Shown here: positions 1 to 7,280 of the stretch, piece after piece | Layout of the letters: every line of letters begins with the position of its first letter | How positions within the stretch are numbered: the stretch's first letter is position 1 | Origin: Lachnospiraceae bacterium KH1T2 | GTDB taxonomy: Bacteria > Bacillota > Clostridia > Lachnospirales > Lachnospiraceae | Direction: 5' to 3' | Length of the DNA stretch: 64,000 nt | Assembly: GCA_900114405.1 (NCBI GenBank) | Contig: FOSY01000003.1 | Location: 248,001 to 312,000, forward strand | Position numbers and translations under genes: made by a program | Notes under the pieces: generated by a model | Told to the model about the DNA's origin: nothing | Database searches by the model: none | The model's input: only the letters and a program-made list of their open reading frames with translations

Positions 1-9
1 AGCCGTCAT
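1..9 (-). CDS. Start of a leftward gene (first three codons only)
   Basis: The reverse strand reads ATG-ACG-GCT running off the left edge. A strong ribosome site, AAAGGAGG, lies at 16-23 with a 6-base spacer to the ATG at position 9. Only three codons (M-T-A) are inside the window, so the product cannot be named. The gene would be divergent from rpmG. Confidence 0.45.
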
Positions 10-219
10 CCTGCGCCTCCTTTCCTGACAGATTTTTGTCCGTCGATGGACCGGTAAAACTATTCTAATAAGTATAATTTATCATCTGGAGAGACAGAAT
101 AGAATTAAAAATGTATAAATTCTGTATACAAATGCGAAAAAGTTTATTATTTTTAAAATAATGATATTGCAAAGGATTATTCGAGTGTTTATAATACCGT
201 ATTGCATAAACAAAATTAA

Positions 220-248
220 TTGACGTTGACATTTATTTGTGTTATATT
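220..248 (+). promoter_or_regulatory. Promoter of the rpmG-secE-nusG-rplKA operon
   Basis: TTGACG (220-225), a 17-base spacer and TATATT (243-248) match a vegetative sigma-A promoter. Transcription would begin near 255, just before the hairpin at 261. Confidence 0.7.
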
Positions 249-260
249 TAGTTAGCATTA

Positions 261-281
261 AGAGGCAAGCCTCTTTTTTTT
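261..281 (+). terminator. Small terminator-like hairpin right after the promoter
   Basis: AGAGG (261-265) and CCTCT (270-274) can pair around a CAAG loop and are followed by a run of eight T. It falls within about 10-25 bases of the predicted start of the rpmG transcript. It may attenuate the operon, or it may terminate transcription arriving from upstream. Confidence 0.5.
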
Positions 282-312
282 ATGCCAATTTAATGGATTT
301 GGAGGAATAATC

Positions 313-462
313 ATGCGTACAAGAATTACACTTGGCTGCACAGAGTGCAAGAATCGTAACTACAATACGACAAAGGATAAGAAGACTCATCCTGAAAGAA
401 TGGAAATCAAGAAGTATTGTAAGTTCTGTAAGACACATACTCTTCACAAGGAGACAAAATAA
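313..462 (+). CDS. rpmG: Ribosomal protein L33
   Basis: The 49-residue product ([17 protein letters not shown]...) is a zinc-ribbon L33 with two CxxC pairs, C9/C12 and C36/C39. It is a structural protein of the 50S subunit near the exit site. The start is fixed by GGAGG at 301-305. It is the first gene of a unit with secE, nusG, rplK and rplA, an order common in Firmicutes. Because the cysteines are intact this is the zinc-binding (C+) form; no C-minus paralogue is visible in the window. The gene is too short for a simple length-filtered ORF search. Confidence 0.95.
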   Translation: MRTRITLGCTECKNRNYNTTKDKKTHPERMEIKKYCKFCKTHTLHKETK

Positions 463-493
463 GTCGTTCTGACGGAAAGATGAGGTTTGATCG

Positions 494-730
494 ATGAGTG
501 ATTCTGCAAACAATACTGTAGCAACAAAGGCTGCAGGCAAAACGGGAAACTCTGCTACACCCTCATTCTGGACAGGTATCAAGGCTGAGCTTAAGAAGAT
601 CGTATGGCCAGATAAACCTACACTTATGAAACAGACTTCAGCTGTTGTCGCTGTTTCAATTGTTATCGGGGCAATCATCGCAGTACTCGACAGAGTAGTG
701 CTTTATGTTGTTAACCTGATACTTAAGTAA
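494..730 (+). CDS. secE: Preprotein translocase subunit SecE
   Basis: The 78-residue protein has the SecE pattern: a polar N-terminus, the conserved amphipathic stretch around residues 26-45 (ELKKIVWP), and one C-terminal membrane helix at about residues 50-76. SecE clamps the SecY channel and is needed for Sec export, including the many secreted proteins encoded in this window. It lies 31 bases after rpmG and 41 before nusG, the usual operon position. The length is typical of the short single-helix Gram-positive form. Confidence 0.95.
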   Translation: MSDSANNTVATKAAGKTGNSATPSFWTGIKAELKKIVWPDKPTLMKQTSAVVAVSIVIGAIIAVLDRVVLYVVNLILK

Positions 731-771
731 TGGAAGTAATACAGCAGTTTTAAATGAGTGAAAGGATATCT

Positions 772-1299
772 ATGTCAGAAGAACAGGCACATTGGTATGT
801 AGTCCATACCTATTCTGGATATGAGAATAAGGTAAAAGCCAATATTGATAAGGCTATCGAGAACAGAAACCTTCAGAATGTCATCCTTGAAGTAAGGGTT
901 CCAACTCAGACAGTTACAGAACCTAAGGCTGATGGAAAGATGAAGTCAGTAGAGCGTAAGCTCTTCCCTGGTTATGTTCTTATCAATATGGTAATGAACG
1001 ATGATACCTGGTATGTTGTTAGAAATACCAGAGGTGTTACAGGTTTCGTAGGACCGGGAAGTAAACCCGTTCCGCTTACAGATGAGGAAATGAAACCACT
1101 TGGAATTCATACAGAGACTATGCACGTTGACTTCGATGTTAACGACACAGTTGCAGTTGTCGCAGGTGTCTGGAAAGATACTGTCGGCATCATCACACGT
1201 ATGGACCCAAGCAAGCAGACAGCTACAATCACAGTCGAGCTTTTTGGCCGTGAGACACCGGTTGAAATTGGCTTTGACGAAATAAGTAAATTGAGTTAA
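772..1299 (+). CDS. nusG: Transcription termination/antitermination factor NusG
   Basis: The 175-residue protein has the NGN domain at the N-terminus (HWYVVHTYSGYENKVK) and a C-terminal KOW domain (ND-VAVVAGVWKDTVGIIT). NusG binds RNA polymerase and couples it to pausing, termination and the ribosome. An in-frame ATG at 754 exists, but the only ribosome site, AAAGGA at 761-766, lies between the two ATGs and serves the one at 772, so the shorter form is chosen. It is third in the rpmG-secE-nusG-rplKA unit. Confidence 0.95.
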   Translation: MSEEQAHWYVVHTYSGYENKVKANIDKAIENRNLQNVILEVRVPTQTVTEPKADGKMKSVERKLFPGYVLINMVMNDDTWYVVRNTRGVTGFVGPGSKPVPLTDEEMKPLGIHTETMHVDFDVNDTVAVVAGVWKDTVGIITRMDPSKQTATITVELFGRETPVEIGFDEISKLS

Positions 1300-1375
1300 A
1301 ATACATCTTCGGTTGTATTTAACTGATAGAGTGGGAGGGAATATCTCCACCCGCTAAACCACCAGACGGCAGTAT
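1299..1375 (+). promoter_or_regulatory. rplK leader with candidate L1 autoregulatory site
   Basis: This 103-base gap between nusG and rplK is structured. A 7-bp hairpin (AAATACA 1299-1305 / TGTATTT 1314-1320) has no T-run after it. It is followed by GTGGGAGGGA (1331-1340) and ACCACC (1358-1363), with CTCCAC between that can pair with GTGGGAG. L11 operons are known to be repressed by L1 binding a 23S-like leader; the GTGGGAGG...ACCAC arrangement fits this, but the assignment is an inference. Confidence 0.5.
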
Positions 1376-1402
1376 GGCCGTGAATTTATAAGGAGGGCCA
1401 CT

Positions 1403-1828
1403 ATGGCTAAGAAAGTAGAAGGATACATCAAGTTACAGATCCAGGCCGGCAAAGCAACACCAGCACCACCGGTTGGACCAGCTCTCGGACAGCACGGTGT
1501 TAATATCGTTGAGTTCACAAAGCAGTTCAATGCTAGAACAGCTGATAAGGGTGATTACATCATCCCTGTAGTTATCACTGTTTATACAGACAGAAGCTTC
1601 ACATTCATCACAAAGACTCCACCAGCTGCAGTTCTCATTAAGAAGGCTTGTAAGCTTCAGAAGGCTTCAGGTGTTCCTAACAAGCAGAAGGTTGCAACTC
1701 TTTCAAAGGCTGATCTTCAGAAGATCGCTGAGACAAAGATGCCTGACCTTAACGCAGCTTCTCTTGAGGCAGCTATGAGCATGATCGCCGGCACCGCTAG
1801 ATCAATGGGTGTCGAGGTAGAAAAGTAA
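1403..1828 (+). CDS. rplK: Ribosomal protein L11
   Basis: The 141-residue product has the canonical L11 order: N-terminal domain with the proline-rich [16 protein letters not shown] motif (about residues 20-37) and the C-terminal rRNA-binding domain ending in [12 protein letters not shown]11 forms the GTPase-associated centre with 23S rRNA and is needed for RelA activation and thiopeptide binding. GGAGG at 1392-1396 sets the start. It is 14 bases upstream of rplA, its usual partner. Confidence 0.97.
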   Translation: MAKKVEGYIKLQIQAGKATPAPPVGPALGQHGVNIVEFTKQFNARTADKGDYIIPVVITVYTDRSFTFITKTPPAAVLIKKACKLQKASGVPNKQKVATLSKADLQKIAETKMPDLNAASLEAAMSMIAGTARSMGVEVEK

Positions 1829-1842
1829 GGAGGAGCTGAGCG

Positions 1843-2532
1843 ATGAAACACGGAAAGAAATATGTTGAAGCTGCAAAGAAGATCGAGCGCGCAAAGCTTT
1901 ACGAGCCTGCAGAGGCTATGGAAGCTGTAAAGAGCGCTGCTACAGCTAAGTTTGATGAGACTATCGAGGTTCACATCAGAACTGGTTGTGACGGACGTCA
2001 CGCTGATCAGCAGGTTCGTGGTGCAGTAGTACTTCCTAACGGAACAGGACGTTCAATCAAGGTTCTTGTTTTCGCTAAGGGTGCTAAGCTTGAAGAGGCA
2101 CAGGCTGCTGGAGCAGATCACGTTGGTGGTGAGGAACTCATTCCTAAGATCCAGAACGACGGATGGCTTGATTTCGACGTTGTTGTAGCAACACCTGATA
2201 TGATGGGCGTTGTAGGACGTCTTGGTAAGGTACTTGGACCTAAGGGTCTTATGCCAAACCCTAAGGCTGGTACAGTAACTATGGATGTTACTAAGGCTGT
2301 TAAGGATATCAAGGCTGGTAAAGTTGAGTACAGACTTGACAAGGCTAACATCATTCACGTTCCTGTAGGAAAGGCTTCTTTCACAGCAGAGCAGCTTACT
2401 CAGAACTTCGAAGCTCTGATGGGTGCACTTGTAAAGGCTAAGCCTTCATCTCTTAAGGGTCAGTATCTTAAGAGCATTTCAGTTGCTCCTACAATGGGAC
2501 CTGGCGTACGTGTATCTAACAGCAGATATTAA
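1843..2532 (+). CDS. rplA: Ribosomal protein L1
   Basis: The 229-residue product starts [20 protein letters not shown] and contains the L1 signature around [22 protein letters not shown]1 forms the mobile stalk at the E site and represses its own operon in many bacteria. The ribosome site GGAGGAG lies at 1829-1836. In most Firmicutes the next genes would be rplJ-rplL; here a terminator follows and rplJ is 48 kb away at 50499. Confidence 0.97.
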   Translation: MKHGKKYVEAAKKIERAKLYEPAEAMEAVKSAATAKFDETIEVHIRTGCDGRHADQQVRGAVVLPNGTGRSIKVLVFAKGAKLEEAQAAGADHVGGEELIPKIQNDGWLDFDVVVATPDMMGVVGRLGKVLGPKGLMPNPKAGTVTMDVTKAVKDIKAGKVEYRLDKANIIHVPVGKASFTAEQLTQNFEALMGALVKAKPSSLKGQYLKSISVAPTMGPGVRVSNSRY

Positions 2533-2553
2533 TTCATACGCATGTTTTATAGG

Positions 2554-2583
2554 CAGACGGGGACGTAGTTCCCGTCTGTTTTT
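2554..2583 (+). terminator. Terminator of the rpmG-rplA operon
   Basis: CAGACGGG (2554-2561) pairs with CCCGTCTG (2571-2578) over a 9-base loop and is followed by five T. It closes the ribosomal unit directly after rplA. Confidence 0.9.
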
Positions 2584-2593
2584 GTTTAAAAAC

Positions 2594-2630
2594 TTGACTT
2601 TGGGTTGTACGTCCTTATAATTTAATTGTA
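2594..2630 (+). promoter_or_regulatory. ohrR-like promoter with overlapping operator
   Basis: TTGACT (2594-2599), a 16-base spacer and TATAAT (2616-2621) form a good promoter. The sequence at 2616-2630 (TATAATT-T-AATTGTA) is an inverted repeat with one mismatch and closely resembles the TACAATT/AATTGTA operator bound by OhrR. Because it covers the -10 box, binding should block transcription of the regulator itself. Confidence 0.7.
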
Positions 2631-2669
2631 TGAAACACATTTTGTATTATAAGTTTTAAGAGGATGTTT

Positions 2670-3119
2670 ATGTCAAATTCTAAATATGATTGCTTGAAAA
2701 TCGAAAATCAACTTTGTTTTCCACTTTATGCCTGCTCTAAGGAAATAGTGCGCAGATATAAGCCTTTTTTGGATGAGCTGGATCTCACGTATACTCAGTA
2801 CATCACTATGATGGTGCTTTGGGATAAGAAAGAAACAAATGTAAAGGAACTTGGAGAAAAGCTTTTCCTTGACTCAGGTACACTGACACCATTGCTTAAG
2901 AAGCTGGAATCTAAGGGCTATATCACCAGAAAGCGTTCAGAAACAGATGAAAGAAACCTCATAGTTTCGATCACTGTTAAGGGAATGGAGCTTAGAGACA
3001 GAGCACTGTCAGTTCCGGAAAAAATGTCATGCTGTGTTAAGATGGATAAAGAAAAGGCAGATGAGCTTTATAAACTTCTGTATGAGGCGTTAAATGCCAT
3101 GAATGATCGCGAAAATTAA
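2670..3119 (+). CDS. ohrR: OhrR-type MarR family organic peroxide sensor
   Basis: The 149-residue MarR protein matches OhrR closely: ENQLCFPLYACSKEIVRRYKP holds the peroxidatic cysteine (C16), followed by the winged helix with LDSGTLTPLLKKLESKGYI and the ERN wing. OhrR represses a thiol peroxidase until its cysteine is oxidised by organic hydroperoxide. A second pair, C121/C122, lies 105 residues after C16, the same spacing as C22-C127 of the two-cysteine Xanthomonas protein, so a disulfide switch is likely. The upstream ATG at 2664 abuts its ribosome site (AGAGG, 2659-2663), so 2670 is chosen. No ohr peroxidase gene is adjacent, so its targets must be elsewhere. The gene has its own promoter and operator. 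Confidence 0.85.
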   Translation: MSNSKYDCLKIENQLCFPLYACSKEIVRRYKPFLDELDLTYTQYITMMVLWDKKETNVKELGEKLFLDSGTLTPLLKKLESKGYITRKRSETDERNLIVSITVKGMELRDRALSVPEKMSCCVKMDKEKADELYKLLYEALNAMNDREN

Positions 3120-3156
3120 ATCACCGCAAAAAAATTAAAAAATATCAAAAAAGTAC

Positions 3157-3184
3157 TTGCATTTTTATCTAAAACGAGTATAAT
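3157..3184 (+). promoter_or_regulatory. tRNA-Gln promoter
   Basis: TTGCAT (3157-3162), a 16-base spacer and TATAAT (3179-3184) lie 20 bases upstream of the mature tRNA 5' end. Confidence 0.75.
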
Positions 3185-3203
3185 AATATTCGTTGCAAGT
3201 CAA

Positions 3204-3276
3204 TGGGCTATCGCCAAGCGGTAAGGCAACGGACTCTGACTCCGTCACTTCGAAGGTTCGAATCCTTCTAGCCCAG
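3204..3276 (+). tRNA. tRNA-Gln (anticodon CTG)
   Basis: All four arms fold. The acceptor stem is TGGGCTA (3204-3210)/TAGCCCA (3269-3275). The anticodon stem ACGGA/TCCGT encloses the loop CTCTGAC, giving anticodon CTG at 3236-3238, which reads CAG. The T arm is GAAGG-TTCGAAT-CCTTC (3252-3268). The discriminator is G3276 and CCA is not encoded. It has its own promoter and terminator. Confidence 0.95.
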
Positions 3277-3283
3277 CTAATTA

Positions 3284-3314
3284 AGAGCGGTGAAGAATCA
3301 CCGCTCTTTTTTTC
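3284..3314 (+). terminator. Terminator of tRNA-Gln
   Basis: AGAGCGGTGA and TCACCGCTCT pair around AGAA and are followed by seven T. Confidence 0.92.
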
Positions 3315-3356
3315 TTATCACATTTACGAAAGAAGTTTAATCGGGTAAAATATTAT

Positions 3357-4190
3357 ATGATAAATTTAGGTGAAATTCAGAAACTACAGATTGAAAGAGA
3401 AGCAGACTTTGGTGTTTATCTTTCAGAGAAAAAGGGCGATAAAGAAGTAGTACTTCTCCCACGCAAGCAGGTACGTGAAGGTGCTAAGCCGGGCGATGAG
3501 GTTGAAGTATTTGTATATCGTGACTCTAAGGATAGGCTCATAGCTACAGTAAATGAGCCGGCTGTCACAGTTGGCAAGGCTGCAGTGCTTAAGGTTAAGC
3601 AGGTAACAAAGATCGGCGCATTCCTCGATATGGGGCTTGAGAGAGACCTTCTGCTCCCATACCACGAGCAGACATATACAATACATGAAGGTGATGAGGT
3701 CATCGCAGCCATGTATGTAGATAAGAGTAACCGTCTTGCGGCTACAATGAAGGTTTATGAGTATCTTTCAAAGGAGTCTCCATATAAGGCAGAGGACGAA
3801 GTTGAAGGTCTTGTATATGAAGTGAGCAGAAACTTCGGTGCATTCGTAGCAGTTGATAAAAAGTACTCTGCACTTATACCTGCAAGAGAGTTCTCAGGTG
3901 AAGCAAAGCCTGGAGACATCGTGCATGCGCGTGTTACAGGCGTGAAAGAGGACGGAAAGCTTGATCTCTCTATCCGAAAGAAGGCATATCTCCAGCTCAA
4001 TGATGATGGAGAAAAGCTCATCGAGATGCTTAAAGAGCGCGGAGGCAGGTTCCCATTCACAGATAAGGCTGATCCGGAGCTTATCAAAGAAGAGTGTCAC
4101 ATGAGTAAGAATGCTTTTAAGCGTGCTATAGGCCACCTTATGAAGCAGGGACTTGTAGAGATAGGAAAGTCAGAGATAAAGCTTAAATGA
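3357..4190 (+). CDS. CvfB/YitL-like S1 domain RNA-binding protein
   Basis: The 277-residue protein has the layout of conserved virulence factor B: an S1-like first domain (residues 1-65), a second S1 (about 68-135, VTKIGAFLDMGLERDLLLPYHEQ), a third S1 (about 143-210, VSRNFGAFVAVDKKYSALIPARE) and a C-terminal winged helix (about 225-277, MSKNAFKRAIGHLMKQGLVEI). CvfB homologues bind RNA and affect virulence gene expression in staphylococci. The ribosome site is weak, but no better start exists. The terminator upstream separates it from the tRNA, so it probably has its own promoter. Confidence 0.85.
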   Translation: MINLGEIQKLQIEREADFGVYLSEKKGDKEVVLLPRKQVREGAKPGDEVEVFVYRDSKDRLIATVNEPAVTVGKAAVLKVKQVTKIGAFLDMGLERDLLLPYHEQTYTIHEGDEVIAAMYVDKSNRLAATMKVYEYLSKESPYKAEDEVEGLVYEVSRNFGAFVAVDKKYSALIPAREFSGEAKPGDIVHARVTGVKEDGKLDLSIRKKAYLQLNDDGEKLIEMLKERGGRFPFTDKADPELIKEECHMSKNAFKRAIGHLMKQGLVEIGKSEIKLK

Positions 4191-4277
4191 CATAAGAAGC
4201 GCGTAAAGCTTGAAATTGAAGCTATTGCGATATAGAAGCAGTGAATCAGTACATTTTTCATCAAGGAGGAAAAAATA

Positions 4278-4511
4278 ATGAAGGTACAGAATATCACAGA
4301 TATCGACAAGTTTTTTAAGGTTGTAGACAGCTGTACAGGTAAAGTTGAGCTTGTTACAGGTGAAGGTGACAGACTTAACCTTAAGTCAAAGCTTTCTCAG
4401 TACGTTTCAATGGCTAACATCTTCTCAGATGGTATGATCAAGGAACTTGAGATCGTTGCATATGAGCCTGACGATATTGACAGACTTGTTAACTTCATGA
4501 TGAATCAATAA
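4278..4511 (+). CDS. Small conserved protein, unknown function
   Basis: The 77-residue acidic protein (MKVQNITDIDKFFKVVDSC...) has no signal peptide, membrane segment or clear enzymatic motif. An excellent ribosome site, AAGGAGG, lies 8 bases before the ATG. Similar small proteins are common in Lachnospiraceae genomes, where they are sometimes labelled polyA polymerase; nothing in the sequence supports that name. It lies 87 bases after the CvfB-like gene and 16 before the CPBP protease, so co-transcription with the latter is likely. Confidence 0.75.
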   Translation: MKVQNITDIDKFFKVVDSCTGKVELVTGEGDRLNLKSKLSQYVSMANIFSDGMIKELEIVAYEPDDIDRLVNFMMNQ

Positions 4512-4527
4512 TTGATCAGAGGTGCTG

Positions 4528-5475
4528 ATGAATCCATTTAAATCAGGTCTATTATACCTATTGGTGATTATCAGCATAGAGATCGGCTCTATCGGCATAA
4601 GACTTATGATGCTGAAAGGGGCGATTTTATCATTAGATATCGAAAGTTTGCTCGGATTAGGTGATTTTTTCATGCTTGTGCCTGCTTTGATATTTGTAAC
4701 GGCGATAAATGTGGATATACGCGAAACCTTTGCAGTTCATAAGCTTGGGCTTAAAGCGGGGCTAATTACGATACCTTACGTGCTGATGATGATGCCTATG
4801 ATATCGATGCTTAATGCAATATCCATGTTTTTCACGGAAAATGTTGTGGCTTCTATGGAAGACGCGATCGTTGCCGAGCCATTTTGGAAAATTTTTCTGG
4901 TGACTGCGGTTTTTGTGCCTTTTGTGGAAGAGTTTATATTTCGCGGTGCGATATATTGGGGCTTAAGGCAGAGCGGAAGAGTGCTTTCTGCGATATTACT
5001 TCAGGCTGTCATGTTTGGTTTCATGCACATGAACTTCAATCAGCTTGGCTATGCGATCGCCGCAGGCGTGGCATTCGGCTTTTTGAGAGAAGTTACAGGG
5101 AGCATCTGGCCGGGTTTCTTTGGGCACATGTTTGTAAATGGCTCATCTCTTGCAGCGTTATATCTCACAGCAGGGATAGAAAGCAGCGCAGAAGTAGTGC
5201 AGCGCCATTTCACACTCGTTGACGTGGTTGATGCAGTAGTTCACATACTGATAGTAGCTGTCCTGACGTTTTTTGCAGAGAGGTATTTCCTGAGGAAGAT
5301 AGCAGAGCAGCAGACCGGTGGCAGAGGCAGACTATTCAAGATATTTCATCATGGAAATATATTTTTTGTCGATGATAAGGGCATCGTGAGATTTACAAAG
5401 CTGAAAAGTACGATAACCGTGCCGGCAGTCGCTGCACTGGCGGTAGCGGCATATTTATCAATAAGATCACTATAA
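4528..5475 (+). CDS. CPBP family intramembrane metalloprotease
   Basis: The 315-residue polytopic membrane protein has the three CPBP/Abi motifs: EExxxR (E134, E135, R139), FxxxH (in GFMHMNF) and HxxxN (H200-N204 region, GHMFVNG). The family includes prenyl-protein endopeptidases and bacteriocin immunity proteins; the specific substrate is unknown. About seven hydrophobic segments are visible, followed by a soluble C-terminal stretch and a final membrane helix. GTG at 4522 overlaps its ribosome site (AGAGG, 4518-4522), so the ATG at 4528 is used. No bacteriocin gene is adjacent. Confidence 0.88.
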   Translation: MNPFKSGLLYLLVIISIEIGSIGIRLMMLKGAILSLDIESLLGLGDFFMLVPALIFVTAINVDIRETFAVHKLGLKAGLITIPYVLMMMPMISMLNAISMFFTENVVASMEDAIVAEPFWKIFLVTAVFVPFVEEFIFRGAIYWGLRQSGRVLSAILLQAVMFGFMHMNFNQLGYAIAAGVAFGFLREVTGSIWPGFFGHMFVNGSSLAALYLTAGIESSAEVVQRHFTLVDVVDAVVHILIVAVLTFFAERYFLRKIAEQQTGGRGRLFKIFHHGNIFFVDDKGIVRFTKLKSTITVPAVAALAVAAYLSIRSL

Positions 5476-5478
5476 GAA

Positions 5479-5513
5479 AGAGGAACGCCTCGTGATGAGA
5501 CGTTCCTCTTTTT
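5479..5513 (+). terminator. Terminator after the CPBP protease gene
   Basis: AGAGGAACG (5479-5487) pairs with CGTTCCTCT (5501-5509) and five T follow. It sits between convergent genes, but the T-run favours the + strand. Confidence 0.9.
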
Positions 5514-5525
5514 GGCTAATTGCCG

Positions 5526-5702
5526 TTAAGCGTATGTGTCGAAATTAGCACCTACTGCCGGATTGACTGAGAGCTCGAGCATCTTTGTCATGCCTTCACC
5601 GAGTGCTTCCTGATCGTCAAGCGATTTAGAAAGCATCGCAGTACCTACAGTTGACAGAGTCTTGATGTCTGACAGAGCCATTGATACTTTTGCAATGTCC
5701 AC
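5526..5702 (-). CDS. YjfB-like small protein (putative motility protein)
   Basis: The 58-residue product (VDIAKVSMALSDIKTLSTVG...MLELSVNPAVGANFDTYA) matches the YjfB family pattern, an N-terminal DIA-SM-LS segment and a C-terminal ML-SVNP-G-N-D segment. The family is linked to motility by annotation only. A GTG start at 5702 follows a strong GGAGG with 8-base spacing; the in-frame TTG at 5726 would place the ribosome site inside the gene. It lies 35 bases downstream of the membrane glycosyltransferase on the same strand and may share its transcript. No flagellar gene is nearby. Confidence 0.72.
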   Translation of the reverse strand: MDIAKVSMALSDIKTLSTVGTAMLSKSLDDQEALGEGMTKMLELSVNPAVGANFDTYA

Positions 5703-5737
5703 TCTATCCACCTCCTTTGCGTTCAAATCTCGAAGGT

Positions 5738-7147
5738 TTACCTGTTTTCAAGACGGTAAAGCTTAAAGCTGTAACGGTCAAATGCGAAGTCATCGACATA
5801 AACGAAATTAAGCCCGTTTTTGATAGCATGGTCGAGCTCGTCCTCGTAGCCATCGACCAGGAAATACCATACATTTCCGGAGATTTCATCGATGTGCTTC
5901 AAGTCGTATTTTTTGAGCTCCGGATAATAGTATCGCATGCAGTTCTCGATCTGATATGCTGACTCGTAAATGATATAGCCGTCGCCGTCTCTTATATTAT
6001 TATCGAAAAATTCAGTCATATAATTAACACTTTTGTCGTATTCACTTGAAAATTGTGTACTGTATGTACAAAGTCCGACAGCGGCGAAAGTGACTGCGGC
6101 AAGCAGGCTGTAAGCGAAGTCGGCTTTGTGAGAGCGCAGATACTCGATGCATCCGCTGAAAAGTATCGCAGCGCCAAACCAAAAGATCCCAAGTGATGGG
6201 AAAAGGTAGCGCGCTGTAAAAATGCTTGAGCCGGAAACAGCGGATACGGCATAGCCTGTGAGTGTCGTTAAGAACGTGATGCTCATCAATGGAAGCCACA
6301 CGAGAGAATCCACTGAAAGCTTTTTTTTAGTTCTAAGAAGCCCTGTGATGGCAGAGATCACGACAAGAGCCAGTAAAAGGACTGAGAGCGCTGTAGCGTG
6401 CGTCACAAAGGGGTAACGGATGTCACTCATAAGAGAGTGAAGGCTCAGAGGCGACATCGAGAAATAACTGCTCGCATTTTTGATCTGATAAATGGCGATC
6501 ACAAAATATGGAACATATAAGATAAAAGTTATCCCGATGCACATGAGGAGCTTTCGAATCTCGCTGCGTGAGCATATGAGCGTATAGAGTACAAGCCATG
6601 CGATGAGCATACCGGCGGAGATCAGCGCGAAATGGTGTGTCCAGCCGGCGAGCGCTGTGAAGACGCCGAGAGCCGCCCAGAATGCCATGCGCCCGGTCTT
6701 TACGATTGCGGCAGCACACATGGCTGCGGCACTGCAGAAGAAAAAGCCCCAGCTGTATGGGCGTATCTCTACGCCATAGTAGTAAAGCTCCGGCATGGAG
6801 ATAAGGAGCGCAATATAGACAAGGCTTACGGTGTCACCGAGAAGCTTCCGCACAAAAGTCGCCGCGAGCAGCAGGCAGAGAAGCATCGGTATCACGGCGG
6901 CAAATTTCATCACAGGAGCACTATATCCAAGCAGTACAGTTAGTGCCTTTGCAAAAAAATTAAAAAAAGGCGGGAGAGTATCGGCGACGGTGTCTGTCCA
7001 TACTTCGTGCCAGTTTCCACGTACTATGCAGGCGGTAAAGGACTCGTCGACCCATAGATTGTTATTGAAAATAAGTGAGATATAAAGCAGCATTCCGATC
7101 AATGCTGTAAGATATATAATGTTTGTTTTGTTGATTAATTTTTTCAT
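5738..7147 (-). CDS. GT-C type membrane glycosyltransferase (GT39/ArnT-like)
   Basis: The 469-residue protein has about ten or eleven membrane helices and a first extracytoplasmic loop with the GT-C acidic pair (NNLWVDESFTACIVRGNW), then a long soluble C-terminal end. This is the layout of lipid-phosphosugar-dependent transferases such as PMT/ArnT/YkcB. The acceptor is not evident. The open frame extends upstream to 7306, but that part lacks a ribosome site; ATG 7147 begins a typical KK-plus-hydrophobic start. A TATAAT sits only 8 bases before it, so leaderless translation is possible. It is divergent from the WecG-like gene. Confidence 0.75.
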   Translation of the reverse strand: MKKLINKTNIIYLTALIGMLLYISLIFNNNLWVDESFTACIVRGNWHEVWTDTVADTLPPFFNFFAKALTVLLGYSAPVMKFAAVIPMLLCLLLAATFVRKLLGDTVSLVYIALLISMPELYYYGVEIRPYSWGFFFCSAAAMCAAAIVKTGRMAFWAALGVFTALAGWTHHFALISAGMLIAWLVLYTLICSRSEIRKLLMCIGITFILYVPYFVIAIYQIKNASSYFSMSPLSLHSLMSDIRYPFVTHATALSVLLLALVVISAITGLLRTKKKLSVDSLVWLPLMSITFLTTLTGYAVSAVSGSSIFTARYLFPSLGIFWFGAAILFSGCIEYLRSHKADFAYSLLAAVTFAAVGLCTYSTQFSSEYDKSVNYMTEFFDNNIRDGDGYIIYESAYQIENCMRYYYPELKKYDLKHIDEISGNVWYFLVDGYEDELDHAIKNGLNFVYVDDFAFDRYSFKLYRLENR

Positions 7148-7214
7148 GGGAACATTATAACATAGAAAAATGAATAATAAATGATGAAAATAATTCATGT
7201 AATTGTGCAAATAG

Positions 7215-7244
7215 TTGAAAGAATGGGCTTTAATATGGTATAAT
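7215..7244 (+). promoter_or_regulatory. Promoter of the WecG-like gene
   Basis: TTGAAA (7215-7220), an 18-base spacer and TATAAT (7239-7244). It overlaps the upstream part of the open frame and shows that the true start of the WecG-like gene is 7281. Confidence 0.75.
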
Positions 7245-7280
7245 TTTTCGAACATATTATGCGAAACGGTCGAGGGAGTA

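Larger units (their letters stand above)
10..312. other. Divergent intergenic region before rpmG
   Basis: No gene is visible here. It holds the ribosome site of the leftward gene (16-23), an AT-rich stretch with an inverted pair ACAGAAT (95-101)/ATTCTGT (119-125), a TGTATACAA box at 123-131, then the rpmG promoter and a small hairpin, which are listed separately. Confidence 0.6.
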
